A DNA stretch of 36,209 bases from Lachnospiraceae bacterium (GTDB taxonomy: Bacteria; Bacillota; Clostridia; Lachnospirales; Lachnospiraceae). The DNA is taken from contig JAGAPO010000006.1 in NCBI GenBank assembly GCA_017623215.1, forward strand, positions 1 to 36,209. Reading direction: 5' to 3'. The notes beneath the pieces are model-generated. The model saw only the letters and a program-made list of their open reading frames with translations. It made no database searches and was not told the origin of the DNA. The position numbers were made by a program, and so were the translations under genes. How positions within the stretch are numbered: the first letter of the stretch is position 1; every line of letters starts with the position of its first letter. Positions 8,153-17,864 of the stretch are shown here, one piece after another.

Positions 8153-9385
8153 ATGTCTACGAATGTTTATGACATACTGATGGAACGTGGTTTTATTGAG
8201 CAGACCACGGATGCAGAGGCAATTCGCGAGCTTCTCGGAAAGGAGAAGGTCACATTCTATATCGGCTTCGATGCGACGGCAGACAGCCTTACGGCGGGAC
8301 ATTTCCTGACGATTATGGCTATGATGCATATGCAGAAGGCGGGACACCGCCCTATCGCGCTGCTCGGCGGCGGTACTACCATGATTGGCGACCCCTCGGG
8401 CAAGTCGGATATGAGAACGATTATGACAAAGGAGAAGATCCAGCACAATGCGGACTGTTTCTACAAGCAGCTGACCCGCTTCATTGATTTTGACAATGAC
8501 AGCGCGATTATTGATAATAATGCGAACTGGCTTCTGGATCTGAATTATGTTGAGTTCCTTCGTGAAATCGGCGTGCATTTCTCGGTGAATAAGATGCTGA
8601 CCGCAGAGTGCTACAAGCAGAGAATGGAGCGCGGCCTTACATTCTTTGAGTTCAACTATATGTTAATGCAGTCCTGCGATTTCTGGAAGCTGTATAAGAA
8701 ATACGGCTGTGTCCTGGAGCTTGGCGGCAACGACCAGTGGTCCAATATCTTAGGCGGTGTTGATCTGATTAGAAGAAAGGAAGGCAAGGCGGCTTACGGT
8801 CTTACCTTTAAGCTTTTAACCACGAGCGAGGGCATCAAGATGGGCAAGACCATGAAGGGTGCGGTGTGGTTAGATCCGGAGAAAACCTCTCCCTACGAGT
8901 TCTACCAGTACTGGAGAAATATCGAGGATGTTAAGGTTGAGGAGTGCTTGGGTCTTCTGACCTTCCTTCCGATGGATGAGGTGCGCAGACTTGGCGCATT
9001 ACAGGGAGCCGAGATCAATCATGCGAAGGAAGTGCTTGCTTACGAGATCACCAAGATTGTTCACGGTGAGGACGAGGCAAAGAAGGCGCAGGAGGCTTCG
9101 AGAGCATTGTTCGGAGCAGGTGCACAGTCCGCAGATATCCCGACTACCACCTATTCGAAGGAAGCATTTGCGGAGGGAATTGACCTGATTACCCTTCTGG
9201 TGGATGGTAAGATGGCGACATCCCGCTCCGATGCGAGAAGAAATATTGAACAGGGCGGTGTTGCGGTGAACGATGTTAAGGTTACCGATATTGCCCGCAA
9301 GTTCACACAGGACGATTTCAATGCAGACGGCGCTCTGCTTGTAAAGAAGGGTAAGAAAGCATATCATCTGTTCAAGGCGGAATAA
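8153..9385 (+). CDS. tyrS: Tyrosyl-tRNA synthetase (410 aa)
   Basis: Charges tRNA-Tyr with tyrosine in the cytoplasm. The class I signature region is [13 protein letters not shown] (residues 38-50), where the usual HIGH motif reads [17 protein letters not shown] (about 73-85) and [10 protein letters not shown] (about 195) are typical TyrRS motifs. The KMSKS loop is KMGKT (about 229-233). The C-terminus (about 340-405) is an S4 RNA-binding domain. Length is normal. AAGGAGG precedes the ATG. A strong promoter with a short leader lies upstream, so there is no sign of T-box attenuation. The next gene starts 17 bases after the stop. Confidence 0.97.
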   Translation: MSTNVYDILMERGFIEQTTDAEAIRELLGKEKVTFYIGFDATADSLTAGHFLTIMAMMHMQKAGHRPIALLGGGTTMIGDPSGKSDMRTIMTKEKIQHNADCFYKQLTRFIDFDNDSAIIDNNANWLLDLNYVEFLREIGVHFSVNKMLTAECYKQRMERGLTFFEFNYMLMQSCDFWKLYKKYGCVLELGGNDQWSNILGGVDLIRRKEGKAAYGLTFKLLTTSEGIKMGKTMKGAVWLDPEKTSPYEFYQYWRNIEDVKVEECLGLLTFLPMDEVRRLGALQGAEINHAKEVLAYEITKIVHGEDEAKKAQEASRALFGAGAQSADIPTTTYSKEAFAEGIDLITLLVDGKMATSRSDARRNIEQGGVAVNDVKVTDIARKFTQDDFNADGALLVKKGKKAYHLFKAE

Positions 9386-9401
9386 GGAAGGGGGTTTTCG
9401 C

Positions 9402-10433
9402 ATGCCATGGTGTCCGATATGTAAGAATGAATACCGGAAAGGGTTTACGGTATGCAAAGACTGTAATGTTCCGCTTGTCGAGGAGATGCCCGTTGAGGTC
9501 GAGATGGCCGAGGTCGTGACTTTGCAGTCCGAGACGCTGGCGGAACGTCTGGTCTCCTATCTCGATTATGAGATCGGGGAAGGCGCTGTCTATGAGGAAC
9601 TGCCTGATCATACCTGGAAGGTTTCCATTGATGGAAAGCGGCTTAAGAAAGCAAAGCGGTGCTTTGAAGCGTTCTATACGGTGGAATGGGAAGAATTCGC
9701 GAAGCAGGAGCTTGCAAAGCAGCTGTCTGCGAAGGCAGCAGGTGCGGAGGACTCCGAGGCGTCGGACGGTCAGAGCGCTTCTGATTGGGACGAGGATTCG
9801 GATACAGATAAGGATTCCGATGCGGACGGCGTTTTTTCGGAAACGGATGACGAGGAGGAATATGAGGATGAGGAGTACGGCGAATACGAGGAGTCCGATG
9901 GCGGGGAACTGGATGATAAGGATAAGGAGCTGCTGGAGGCTGTAAAGGCTGCTGCGAGGAATCAGAACGACGCGCCTTCCGCTTCTTATGTAAAGAAAGC
10001 GGATGAGGAAAAGGATATGAAGTCCACTGCCGTTACCTTTTTTATCATCGGAATTGCCGGAATTATCTTCCTGGTATTTAACCTGTTAGGATATTTCCCG
10101 ATGTTCGACAGTGTGATCTCAAATCTCGTGTTCGCGTTCATGTTCATCGGCTGTATCCTCGTCGGTTTTAACTCGTTAAAGCGCGCAAAGAAGGCTGCTT
10201 CGGAGGCAGGTGACGAGGAGCAGCTGACTGAGAATATTACAAAATGGTTGGACGAGAATCTGACGAAAGAACAGCTTGAGGCGCAGAAAAGCCCGGAGCT
10301 GTCCGATGAAGCGAATTTCTTAAAGGAGCTTGAGTATCTGAAAGCGCAGATTACAGAGCAGTTCGGCGAACTGGAGGAGACGTATCTGGATTATATTGCT
10401 GAGGAATATTATAACGAGCATTTTGAGGAATAG
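9402..10433 (+). CDS. Zinc-ribbon membrane protein with acidic linker, unknown function (343 aa)
   Basis: Cys4, Cys7, Cys18 and Cys21 form two CxxC knuckles, predicting a zinc ribbon at the extreme N-terminus. Residues about 30-105 resemble a small alpha/beta domain like the DUF2007 group, but I hold this weakly. Residues about 115-180 are very rich in Asp, Glu and Ser. Two membrane helices follow (about 209-228 and 235-256), then a helical acidic C-terminal region. AGGAAGGGGG precedes the ATG, and the gene is co-transcribed with tyrS, 17 bases downstream. Topology would leave both the ribbon and the C-terminal domain in the cytoplasm. No function can be assigned. Confidence 0.75.
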   Translation: MPWCPICKNEYRKGFTVCKDCNVPLVEEMPVEVEMAEVVTLQSETLAERLVSYLDYEIGEGAVYEELPDHTWKVSIDGKRLKKAKRCFEAFYTVEWEEFAKQELAKQLSAKAAGAEDSEASDGQSASDWDEDSDTDKDSDADGVFSETDDEEEYEDEEYGEYEESDGGELDDKDKELLEAVKAAARNQNDAPSASYVKKADEEKDMKSTAVTFFIIGIAGIIFLVFNLLGYFPMFDSVISNLVFAFMFIGCILVGFNSLKRAKKAASEAGDEEQLTENITKWLDENLTKEQLEAQKSPELSDEANFLKELEYLKAQITEQFGELEETYLDYIAEEYYNEHFEE

Positions 10434-10449
10434 ATAAGGGAAAAGAATA

Positions 10450-10487
10450 ACGGGTAAGAAGTCAAACAGCTTCTTGCCCGTTTTTTT
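10450..10487 (+). terminator. Intrinsic terminator of the tyrS operon
   Basis: ACGGGTAAGAAG (10450-10461) pairs with CTTCTTGCCCGT (10470-10481), with one G-T type pair, and is followed by seven T (10481-10487). Confidence 0.92.
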
Positions 10488-10529
10488 GCCTTGTAAAACG
10501 CCGCAGAGAATGAGAGGTACCGGGCGCGG

Positions 10530-10550
10530 GAATTCCGCTTTGCGGAATTC
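10530..10550. other. Short perfect hairpin after the AbrB/MraZ-like gene
   Basis: GAATTCCGC and GCGGAATTC form a nine-base perfect stem with a three-base loop. It lies 29 bases beyond the stop of the minus-strand gene at 10579. There is no clear T-run on either strand, so terminator activity is uncertain. Confidence 0.4.
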
Positions 10551-10578
10551 GTTGTTTGAGGAATCTGATGTTTTTGAA

Positions 10579-10869
10579 TTATGAAAATTCTACCTGAATT
10601 GTTGTGATACAGCCGGTAATCGTAACATTCCTTCCTTCCAGTTCATCGGGAACCTCCATGCAGGATTCCGCGTTAATGGAAGGCTCAAAGATTTTGGAAT
10701 CTTTTCCGATATGCGTTTTTAAGCAGGCTGCTTCGTCGGAAAGATACAGTTCTTTTTCATTCGCCCAGACCGCGTAGATAACCCGATCCTTTTTCCTTAA
10801 GTTATACTCTTTCGGCAGGCGGACTTTGCCGCCGGATACAACCGATTGTGCTTCTCCAAATGCAAACAT
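10579..10869 (-). CDS. Small AbrB/MraZ-like protein (96 aa)
   Basis: The ATG at 10869 is chosen because AAGGAAGGTG lies six bases upstream; the longer frame has no such site. Two halves share a pattern: residues 9-45 (SVVSGGKVRLP then a beta-rich stretch) and 63-95 (SINAESCMEVP then a beta-rich stretch). This resembles the duplicated swapped-hairpin fold of MraZ or the single fold of SpoVT-AbrB proteins, which bind DNA. It is shorter than MraZ (about 140 aa) and not next to division genes. Divergent from the MFS gene with a 324-base intergenic region, it might regulate it or itself. DNA binding is inferred, not shown. Confidence 0.55.
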   Translation of the reverse strand: MFAFGEAQSVVSGGKVRLPKEYNLRKKDRVIYAVWANEKELYLSDEAACLKTHIGKDSKIFEPSINAESCMEVPDELEGRNVTITGCITTIQVEFS

Positions 10870-11193
10870 TGCAAACACCTTCCTTATCTTCTCGTCGATA
10901 GTTATTGTTCGTATTGTAACAGCTTTTTGAATAAATTGTAAGTGGCTTAACAAATTGTTTACAAAATTTGTCATTTTGCTTTAAGTAAATGCCGGGAAAT
11001 TGGCGATTTTTACAAGGGACTGCTCTCTCACTGTTCAGAGTCGTAAGGGAATTCCTGAGAGAACGGGCTGGGAATTCTGTGCAATTTTTGCAGGCAAGGA
11101 CTTGTAAAAAGAAATGATGGCAGGTATAATGGGACTAATCGCCTGCCTCGGGGGAGCGCGATTGGAAAAACAGAAAGTGAGGATATTTTTAAT
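10870..11193. other. Divergent intergenic region (324 bases) between AbrB/MraZ-like and MFS genes
   Basis: On the minus-strand side, a TACAAT that fits a -10 hexamer lies at about 10913-10918, with a weak -35. ACAAAT and ATTTGT arms at about 10950-10971 flank TGTTTACAAA and could be an operator. On the plus-strand side is a clear promoter (11102-11130). GGGAATTC occurs twice (about 11048 and 11071). GGCAGG and CCTGCC form inverted arms around the -10 element and initiation site (about 11119-11147). I see no ORF with coding support here. Confidence 0.5.
11102..11130 (+). promoter_or_regulatory. Sigma-A promoter of the MFS transporter gene
   Basis: TTGTAA (11102-11107) and TATAAT (11125-11130) with a 17-base spacer. 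The -10 lies between inverted GGCAGG and CCTGCC arms, so a regulator or an RNA hairpin at the start of the transcript is possible. Confidence 0.75.
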
Positions 11194-12372
11194 ATGAAGT
11201 TAGGTTATAAGCATACGCTGTATGCAAGCTATCTCGGTTACATAACGCAGGCGATTATTAATAATCTGGCGCCGCTCTTGTTCGTAACGTTCCAGAATCA
11301 ATTTGAGATTTCTCTGCAGCAGATTGGTCTGCTGGTGTCGATTAATTTTGCGATTCAGATGATCGTGGATGTACTGGCGGTTAAGGTGATTGATAAGCTT
11401 GGCTATCGTCCCTGCATTGTCGCGGCGCATGTGCTGGCAACCGTCGGTCTGGTCGGCATGGGAATCTTTCCGTTCGTGTTCCCGAACGCATATCTTGGTC
11501 TTTTGACCGCAGTGTTTCTGAATGCGATTGGCGGAGGGCTGTTAGAGGTGCTGGTAAGCCCGATTGTGGAGGCTCTTCCGGGCGATCAGAAGGAATCCGC
11601 GATGAGTCTGCTGCATTCGTTCTATTGCTGGGGGCATGTCGGTGTGGTATTATTATCGACGCTGTATTTTGTCACAATCGGGATTGAATACTGGTATTTC
11701 CTTCCGATGCTTTGGGCGATTCTGCCGCTGTTCAACATCTTTTTCTTCTCGAAGGTACCGATTCGCACGCTGGAAGAGGACTGTGAATCCATGCCGCTAA
11801 AGAAGTTATTCTCTATTAAGCTGTTCTGGCTCTTTTTCGTGATGATGATCTGCTCAGGCGCGTCCGAACAGGCGATGTCACAGTGGGCGTCGTTATTTGC
11901 GGAGACCGGACTGAAGGTGTCAAAGACTATGGGAGATCTGCTGGGACCCTGTGCATTCGCGGTACTGATGGGACTGTCCAGACTGCTCTATGGCAAATTC
12001 GGCGATCGAATTCCGTTAAAGAACTTTATCGCGGGTTCCTCGCTGTTATGTATTATCAGTTATCTGATTGCTTCGCTCTCCCCGAATCCGCTGCTTGCAC
12101 TCATCGGCTGTGCGCTGTGCGGTTTCTCGGTAGGGATTATGTGGCCCGGAACCTTCAGCCTCGGTGCAAAATACTGCCCGCAGGGCGGCACTGCGATGTT
12201 CGCACTCTTCGCTCTCGCAGGTGATGTCGGGTGTTCTGCCGGCCCAGGAGTAGTTAGTCTGATTGCGGATCAGGGATTGCAGAAAGGAATTCTGCTTGCG
12301 ATCGTATTTCCGATATGTATGCTGTGCGCGGTGCTGGTGCTTGGAAGGTCGAAGCGGGCGGCGAAGGAGTAA
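11194..12372 (+). CDS. Major facilitator superfamily transporter (392 aa)
   Basis: Twelve predicted membrane helices cover nearly the whole length. The loop between helices 2 and 3 carries VKVIDKLGYRP, a variant of the MFS motif with a conserved Asp and Arg, and the corresponding C-terminal loop has LLYGKFGDRIP. The N-terminal half (AIINNLAPLLFVTFQNQFEIS) resembles the sugar/FucP-like branch, but the substrate cannot be assigned. AGTGAGG lies about 11 bases before the ATG. The gene ends two bases before the stop of the convergent ATP-grasp gene, so no terminator fits between them. It could be a sugar importer or an exporter for a product of the neighbouring ligases. Confidence 0.88.
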   Translation: MKLGYKHTLYASYLGYITQAIINNLAPLLFVTFQNQFEISLQQIGLLVSINFAIQMIVDVLAVKVIDKLGYRPCIVAAHVLATVGLVGMGIFPFVFPNAYLGLLTAVFLNAIGGGLLEVLVSPIVEALPGDQKESAMSLLHSFYCWGHVGVVLLSTLYFVTIGIEYWYFLPMLWAILPLFNIFFFSKVPIRTLEEDCESMPLKKLFSIKLFWLFFVMMICSGASEQAMSQWASLFAETGLKVSKTMGDLLGPCAFAVLMGLSRLLYGKFGDRIPLKNFIAGSSLLCIISYLIASLSPNPLLALIGCALCGFSVGIMWPGTFSLGAKYCPQGGTAMFALFALAGDVGCSAGPGVVSLIADQGLQKGILLAIVFPICMLCAVLVLGRSKRAAKE

Positions 12373-12374
12373 TA

Positions 12375-13244
12375 TTATGCTCCAAGCCGTTCCTTGATAT
12401 ATCGAAGATACATTCCAACCAGATCAATTCCGGGCATACACTGGTAGAGCATGCGGGCGCCGACCACGTCTTCAATCTCGTTGAAGATTAACTCGCCCTG
12501 ATCGCCGATGATAAAGTCAATTCCGACCATGCCGAAATCGAACAGCTGAATGATGCGGTTTACCGTCTCGGTCTCGGCAGCGGAAAGTCCGTAGAGGCAG
12601 ACTTCTCCGCCAAGGGAGAAATTGGACTTAAATCCGGAGCGCGCGCTGCGAAGCACTGCGCCGATAATCTGCCGGCCGATTACATAGACGCGCAGATCCT
12701 GATGTCTGCTTCCGACGAGCGGCTGGACGATGAAATCCGAATGATCCAATGCGGCAAGAATCGACGGAATCTCCGTTTTGTTCTCCCTGTCCAGATAGAA
12801 TACCTGGCTTCCGCCATGCCCTGCGACAGCCTTGATAACGGAGGGACGGTAGATTCCATCCAGAATCTCCTCCGCCCGGTCAAAGCGGTAATAAGCGGTG
12901 TCTATCTGAAGAACGCCCGCAGCCTGCACATACTGGCAGGTTCTGGCTTTGTCGTTGCAGATTTCAGAAACCATGGAATTATTAAAGGTTGGAATCTTCA
13001 TGGCTTCCAGCTGGCGGTTCAACATGGGGTATATGGTTCTGACGACCGCGACATCCGGGTTTGGAAGCGCTTCTCCGTCATATAACAAATAGTGCTTTCC
13101 GGCACGAACGCCGAATTCCATCCGGTCGGCAAGCATTAATTCCGTCTCGAAGCCGTATGCCGCACTTCGTTCCCGGTAGAATCCAATGTAGCGGGAGTTC
13201 TTCTCAACATCTGCTTCCCGATAGATTAGCCATAGCTTTTTCAT
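12375..13244 (-). CDS. ATP-grasp ligase, RimK-like, substrate unknown (289 aa)
   Basis: Predicted ATP-dependent carboxylate-amine (or similar) ligase. The N-terminal third (1-90) is an alpha/beta pre-ATP-grasp domain. ICNDKARTCQYVQAAGV (about 96-112) is typical of the start of the ATP-grasp fold. SVIKAVAGHGGSQVF (about 134-148) is the nucleotide-binding glycine loop, and QDLRVYVIGRQIIGAVLR (about 182-200) the central strand. Metal ligands are in LIFNEIEDVVGARML (about 250-264), where the usual E-x-N is replaced by N-E-I-E. The ribosome binding site is weak (AAAGGGCAG). It follows a second, divergent ATP-grasp gene by 111 bases. Substrate and product are unknown. Confidence 0.8.
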   Translation of the reverse strand: MKKLWLIYREADVEKNSRYIGFYRERSAAYGFETELMLADRMEFGVRAGKHYLLYDGEALPNPDVAVVRTIYPMLNRQLEAMKIPTFNNSMVSEICNDKARTCQYVQAAGVLQIDTAYYRFDRAEEILDGIYRPSVIKAVAGHGGSQVFYLDRENKTEIPSILAALDHSDFIVQPLVGSRHQDLRVYVIGRQIIGAVLRSARSGFKSNFSLGGEVCLYGLSAAETETVNRIIQLFDFGMVGIDFIIGDQGELIFNEIEDVVGARMLYQCMPGIDLVGMYLRYIKERLGA

Positions 13245-13355
13245 AGGTAATCACTGCCCTTTCTTTGAGAATTGGTGAGGGAAAGTTACATATCAATTTG
13301 GAATATCCGCAGTCCGATAGGTAACTGTTCCGGTGTATGTGTCGGTGTTCCGGAG

Positions 13356-14267
13356 TTAGTCCGTCTGCTTCTTCCTGGTAATTAGGGTGGATCTGATATG
13401 AGCAATAATCGCATCTGCCGCATTTACTCCGGTGCAGTCATATATATTCTTAAAATGGGCGTTCGAGTTCACCTCGCAGACAACAGGGCCGTCCGCACCG
13501 AACAGAATATCTACTCCTGCAAAATCAAGACCGAGCGCGCGGGTGCTTCGAAGCGCAAGTGAAATCTCTTCCGGAGAAGGCTCGTAACGCTTCATACTTC
13601 CGCCGTTCGTAATATTCGCCCGGAAATCGCCGTCCGTGGAATACCGGTACATGGAAGCGATCACCTGGTCTCCGACAACCTGAAGCCGGATGTCGCGCCC
13701 TGCGCTCTCGCTTAGGAAGCGTTGGAACAGCATCGGATTCGCACCAATCTTTCTTACCTGCGTAAGCAATTCTTCGCGATTCTTCGCAAGGTAGACCTGC
13801 GCCCCGAAGGAGCCGAAGCATTCCTTGATAACGAGCGGATAGCCGAGCGCCTGCTCGACTGTGCTAAGAAATTCCAGATTCGTGTAACCGATATTGGCAA
13901 AGGTCATCGGAGCGAGTATCGTCTCCGGCATCGGAATCCCCGCTTTCCAGAGAGCAAGATGCGTTCTGGACTTGTCATCACAGTCCGCGATTGCCCTGGC
14001 GGAATTAAACACCGGGAGGCCAAGCGCTTCCAGCCAGGCGGCAAGCCTTACATCTTTGTCCCAGAACAGGACGAAGTCGGGAAGATCGGAACGGAGGATA
14101 CCGTCTGTTCCAGCGCTCCCTTCGGTTCGCATCCGTGCAGGTATCTGTGCATTCGTATATAATTCAATCGAGATATCCTGAGCTTTTGCGGCATTCATAA
14201 GCCAGCTGTGAATCTCGTTGAATTTGCGGGAATGCAGAAACCCATTTACAATCAGCCATGCTTTCAT
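13356..14267 (-). CDS. ATP-grasp ligase, RimK-like, substrate unknown (303 aa)
   Basis: Second ligase of the pair. Residues 1-95 form the N-terminal domain (starts MKAWLIVNGFLHS). DCDDKSRTHLALWKAGIPMP (about 100-119) begins the ATP-grasp domain, PLVIKECFGSFGAQVYL (about 150-166) contains the glycine-rich loop, and DIRLQVVGDQVIASMYR (about 195-212) the central strand. VVCEVNSNAHFKNI (about 266-279) supplies the Mg-binding Glu and Asn in the canonical EVN arrangement. AAAAGGAGA precedes the ATG. It lies downstream of ftsK but behind a hairpin, and upstream of the other ligase. The two proteins differ clearly in sequence, so they probably act on different substrates or at successive steps. Confidence 0.82.
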   Translation of the reverse strand: MKAWLIVNGFLHSRKFNEIHSWLMNAAKAQDISIELYTNAQIPARMRTEGSAGTDGILRSDLPDFVLFWDKDVRLAAWLEALGLPVFNSARAIADCDDKSRTHLALWKAGIPMPETILAPMTFANIGYTNLEFLSTVEQALGYPLVIKECFGSFGAQVYLAKNREELLTQVRKIGANPMLFQRFLSESAGRDIRLQVVGDQVIASMYRYSTDGDFRANITNGGSMKRYEPSPEEISLALRSTRALGLDFAGVDILFGADGPVVCEVNSNAHFKNIYDCTGVNAADAIIAHIRSTLITRKKQTD

Positions 14268-14344
14268 GAGACTCTCCTTTTCTGCCGACAGCCCGTAAGC
14301 CCGGCCGTCAGGCGCAAAATTATGTCAATCGAATTCTTATTAAC

Positions 14345-14382
14345 GCAGAAAGAACAGGCGCCCGGCGCATCTGTTCTTTCGC
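14345..14382 (-). terminator. Hairpin after ftsK, probable terminator
   Basis: Bases 14345-14357 and 14371-14382 pair (GCGAAAGAACAG with CTGTTCTTTCTGC, one bulge), with a GC-rich loop. It lies about 15 bases after the ftsK stop. The T-rich tail is poor on the minus strand, so strength is uncertain. Confidence 0.55.
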
Positions 14383-14396
14383 AATCTGATATCCTA

Positions 14397-17300
14397 TTAT
14401 ACATATTCATCTACATACTGCTCAAATTCTTCCAGAGACATCAGTACCTTTCTCGGCTTTGTGCCTTCTTCAGGTCCTACTACTCCGGCCTCGGCGAGCT
14501 GATCCATGATTCTGGCCGCCCGGTTAAAACCGATCTTGTAGACGCGCTGGAGCATGCCGATGGAGGCCTTGTCCTTCTCAATGATGAACTTGCCGGCTTC
14601 GATGAAATAATCATCTCGCTCATTCGCATTGCCTCCCGAAGCAGAATCCCCGCCCGCAGCATTTGCAATCTTATCGTTGATATCAGCGGAATAGCCGCTG
14701 TCCTGATTCTCATTCTTTAAGAAATCAACCACTGCGCTGACCTCTTTATCGGATACGAAAGCGCCCTGCACGCGGATGGGCTTCGGAAAGCCGGACGGGA
14801 AGAACAGCATATCGCCCTTTCCGAGCAGCTTCTCAGCGCCGGAACCGTCCAGAATGGTACGGGAGTCGATTGCGGAAGATACCGAGAATGCGATACGGGA
14901 CGGGATATTCGCTTTAATCAGGCCTGTAATAACGTTAACCGAAGGACGCTGCGTTGCGATAATCAGGTGCAGACCCGCCGCACGCGCCATCTGAGCCAGA
15001 CGACAGATGGCATCCTCGACTTCGCCGGGAGCGACCATCATCAGGTCTGCAAGCTCGTCCACGATAATGACAATCTGTGGAAGCTTCGGATATTTATCAT
15101 CCTGCTTCGGTTCGATGGAAGCGACCTTCTCGTTATAGCCCTTTAAGTCGCGTACGCCGAGCTCTGCGAACTTCTGGTAACGATCCGTCATCTCCATAAC
15201 AGCCCAATTCAGCGCCGCGCTTGCTTTCTTCGGATCGGTCACAACCGGAATCAGAAGATGCGGGATACCGTTATAGACGCTGAGCTCTACGACCTTCGGG
15301 TCAACCATGATAAGACGGACATCCGATGGCTTTGCCTTATATAAAATACTCATAATCAGGGTGTTAATGCAGACCGACTTACCGGAGCCGGTCGCACCGG
15401 CGATCAGAAGGTGCGGCATCTTTGCGATATCCGTCACCACAATCTGACCTCCGATATCCTTACCAACCGCAAATGCGATATCGGAGGAATGGTTCTTAAA
15501 GTTCGGAGAGTCAAACAGCTCGCGCAGCATAACCGCGGGATTCTCTTTGTTCGGGACCTCGATACCGACCGCCGCTTTTCCCGGGATCGGAGCTTCAATA
15601 CGAACATCCGCCGCTGCAAGATTCAGCTTGATATCATCGGAAAGCGCTGTGATACGGCTGACTTTAACGCCCTGCTCCGGCTGAAGCTCGTAACGGGTTA
15701 CGGCCGGGCCGCAGCTGACGTTCGTTATGGTAACACGTACGCCAAAGCTCTCGAGCGTCTTCTGGAGCTTTGCAGCAGTATCCTTTAATTCGATCTCGGT
15801 CGCTCCCTTGGTATTCGGCTTCGGCATGGACAAAAGCTCGATGGACGGGAAGACATATTCCTTCGGAGGTTCCGTGGGTTCCTTCACGGGCTTTATCGCT
15901 TCTGTCGGAATCGGATCCGAGAAGGATACGCCGGACGAAGAGCTCCTGGAAGCCATGGAGGAAGAATTCTGCGCATAGCCGGCATTGTGATTGGAATTGG
16001 AACCATGTGCATGGCCGGAACCATGTGCGGAACCGGTTCCGCCGGAACGTATCGGAGAGTTCTGTGCAGAATCGCCCGCAGCAGAATTCGAGGAACCAGC
16101 GGACAGCGGCTTCGTTCTGTCTATAGGGATAACAGTCTCAGAAGCATCAAAGGGACTTGTCTTATACTCACTATCGGATTCTGCCTCGGTCTCGTCTAAT
16201 ATCTCCGAGTCTGATATCTCTGAGGAGACTCTTTCGGCTCCGTCTGTTCCGGAGTCCTCTGCCTGACAGGAAGGGGAAGTATCCTTTGAGCAATCGGCCG
16301 GTTTCACAAAAATGCCGGACTCAGGCTCGGAACTGTCATACTCTTCCATAACGGATCTCATCATCGGGTCGTCATAGGCTGCCGCGGATGCCGATTCGTT
16401 GGAAGCATCCGGATCGGCGGAATAGGCGGCGTCTTCCAAGGAGTCGGGCATTTTGGAAGACGTACTACGGATGTCGAATTGTTCGTCTACAAAAGTAGAA
16501 TTAGGTCGAAATGCAGATGACTCCGACTTGTGCGAAGGTGCGGCAAAGATATCATGATCAATGTTGTCCTTTTTGTTGCCGAATTTCTCGCGAAGCTCAG
16601 CTTCGTATATTTCATTCACATCCTGTGCAAGTTCCTTGGAAGGAATATAATCACCGGTAATGGAAATCTCATCCGCCGGATATAATTCCTTCATATTGCC
16701 GCTGCTATTGCGTCTCTTCCCCTTGCTGCCTCTTGAGGCCTGCGCATCAGAAGCGGCTGCATCGAAATTCAGAGATTCCTGCCGGGAGGCGGTAACGCTT
16801 GATGGGTTAGACGCAGAATTCCGGTCATCCTCCGTCGGGCTCCCTTCCTGTCCGGGCAGCTCCTCCGGACGCTTTAACAGTACCGTCCGGGCGGGACGGC
16901 GTTCCGATTCCTTCATCGGTAAGGAAGGGCGATTCCGTCTGCTCTTTTTGTCGTATATGGAATTCGAAAGAAAGTCAGAGGTGTCCTCGGAATCCATGCC
17001 GGTCTCCTCGTACATCGCTCTTTCGGCTTTCTCCTCTTCCTGCCTGCGCTGACGCTCTTCCTTTCGCCGTTGAAGCCCTTCCTCGCTGAGACTTGTGATA
17101 TAAGCGAACAGGGCTTTTCCGGTCAGGAACATCAGACAGAGAATAATCAGGGCAAATAATATGACATACGTTCCTACCGTTCCAAATAACGGACAGAACA
17201 GCTTACAGACGATGCCGCCAAGCAATCCGCCGCCAGTCTTATTCTCCGCGGAAGCCTTATAATAATCAAGGAATCCCATCTCGGCATCAAAGCTTCGTCC

Positions 17301-17777
17301 GAACAGCTGAATCAGCGCAGTAATCGATATCCATAGAGCTGCTGCGCCGAAGGTCTTGCGCGAGGCTCGTTTGCTTCCCTTATTGGAAAGGATAAAGGCC
17401 GTGCCCAAAAACAGCACGAAGGGGAATAAAAACGCAGGCAGACCAAACAGGCCGTACATTACCTTGCTGATAAAACGGCCAAATGCTCCGACCAGATTAA
17501 AATTGCTTAATAAAAGTAATATGGAGAATACGAGCACGACCATCAGAATAATCTCGTTATTCATCCCATCTGGCTCTTCCTCCTGAACCGGACGGTTCTT
17601 TGATGCCTTTGACCGGGGATTCGTCTGTCCGCTAAAAGACTTCCTTCCGGAAGACGTCGATTTGGCCACATTCCGGGAATTGCTTCCGGATGTCTTTGCG
17701 CCTGCCTGCTTTGCAGGCTTACCAGACGTCTGGCCTTCCTTTTTCGTTGCTTTGGTGCTTGTCCCTTTTGCAGCCAT
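14397..17777 (-). CDS. ftsK: DNA translocase FtsK/SpoIIIE (1126 aa)
   Basis: Membrane-anchored DNA pump that moves chromosomes through the division septum (or into the spore). A basic, Lys/Ser-rich N-terminus precedes four membrane helices (about residues 72-225). A long low-complexity linker rich in Ser, Glu and Asp (about 240-670) includes a His/Gly/Ser-rich patch. The motor domain has Walker A GATGSGKS (about 795) and Walker [13 protein letters not shown] (about 905). The last 65 residues form the winged-helix gamma domain ([21 protein letters not shown]). The start is uncertain: ATG at 17777 gives a family-like N-terminus but only a weak site (AAAGG); ATG at 17825 has GGAG only three bases away. 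Confidence 0.95.
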   Translation of the reverse strand: MAAKGTSTKATKKEGQTSGKPAKQAGAKTSGSNSRNVAKSTSSGRKSFSGQTNPRSKASKNRPVQEEEPDGMNNEIILMVVLVFSILLLLSNFNLVGAFGRFISKVMYGLFGLPAFLFPFVLFLGTAFILSNKGSKRASRKTFGAAALWISITALIQLFGRSFDAEMGFLDYYKASAENKTGGGLLGGIVCKLFCPLFGTVGTYVILFALIILCLMFLTGKALFAYITSLSEEGLQRRKEERQRRQEEEKAERAMYEETGMDSEDTSDFLSNSIYDKKSRRNRPSLPMKESERRPARTVLLKRPEELPGQEGSPTEDDRNSASNPSSVTASRQESLNFDAAASDAQASRGSKGKRRNSSGNMKELYPADEISITGDYIPSKELAQDVNEIYEAELREKFGNKKDNIDHDIFAAPSHKSESSAFRPNSTFVDEQFDIRSTSSKMPDSLEDAAYSADPDASNESASAAAYDDPMMRSVMEEYDSSEPESGIFVKPADCSKDTSPSCQAEDSGTDGAERVSSEISDSEILDETEAESDSEYKTSPFDASETVIPIDRTKPLSAGSSNSAAGDSAQNSPIRSGGTGSAHGSGHAHGSNSNHNAGYAQNSSSMASRSSSSGVSFSDPIPTEAIKPVKEPTEPPKEYVFPSIELLSMPKPNTKGATEIELKDTAAKLQKTLESFGVRVTITNVSCGPAVTRYELQPEQGVKVSRITALSDDIKLNLAAADVRIEAPIPGKAAVGIEVPNKENPAVMLRELFDSPNFKNHSSDIAFAVGKDIGGQIVVTDIAKMPHLLIAGATGSGKSVCINTLIMSILYKAKPSDVRLIMVDPKVVELSVYNGIPHLLIPVVTDPKKASAALNWAVMEMTDRYQKFAELGVRDLKGYNEKVASIEPKQDDKYPKLPQIVIIVDELADLMMVAPGEVEDAICRLAQMARAAGLHLIIATQRPSVNVITGLIKANIPSRIAFSVSSAIDSRTILDGSGAEKLLGKGDMLFFPSGFPKPIRVQGAFVSDKEVSAVVDFLKNENQDSGYSADINDKIANAAGGDSASGGNANERDDYFIEAGKFIIEKDKASIGMLQRVYKIGFNRAARIMDQLAEAGVVGPEEGTKPRKVLMSLEEFEQYVDEYV

Positions 17778-17864
17778 TCTTAATAACCATGCCTTTCCGC
17801 GGAAAAAAGGCAGCGGCCGCGACATGCGCTCCTTCTGCCCTGCTCCGCAAATTACTCTCTACTC

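Noticed and set aside
7855..8578. Minus-strand frames overlapping the tyrS promoter and 5' end
   Set aside because: They overlap tyrS and its promoter and have no supported start. The region is better explained as divergent control DNA.
13245..13355. Possible precursor peptide gene between the two ATP-grasp genes
   Set aside because: The only minus-strand ATG is followed at once by a stop codon. A short plus-strand frame overlaps the ligase gene and has no ribosome site.
14268..14396. Sixteen-codon minus-strand ORF between ftsK and the ATP-grasp gene
   Set aside because: It lies inside the terminator-like hairpin and lacks a ribosome binding site, so coding is not credible.
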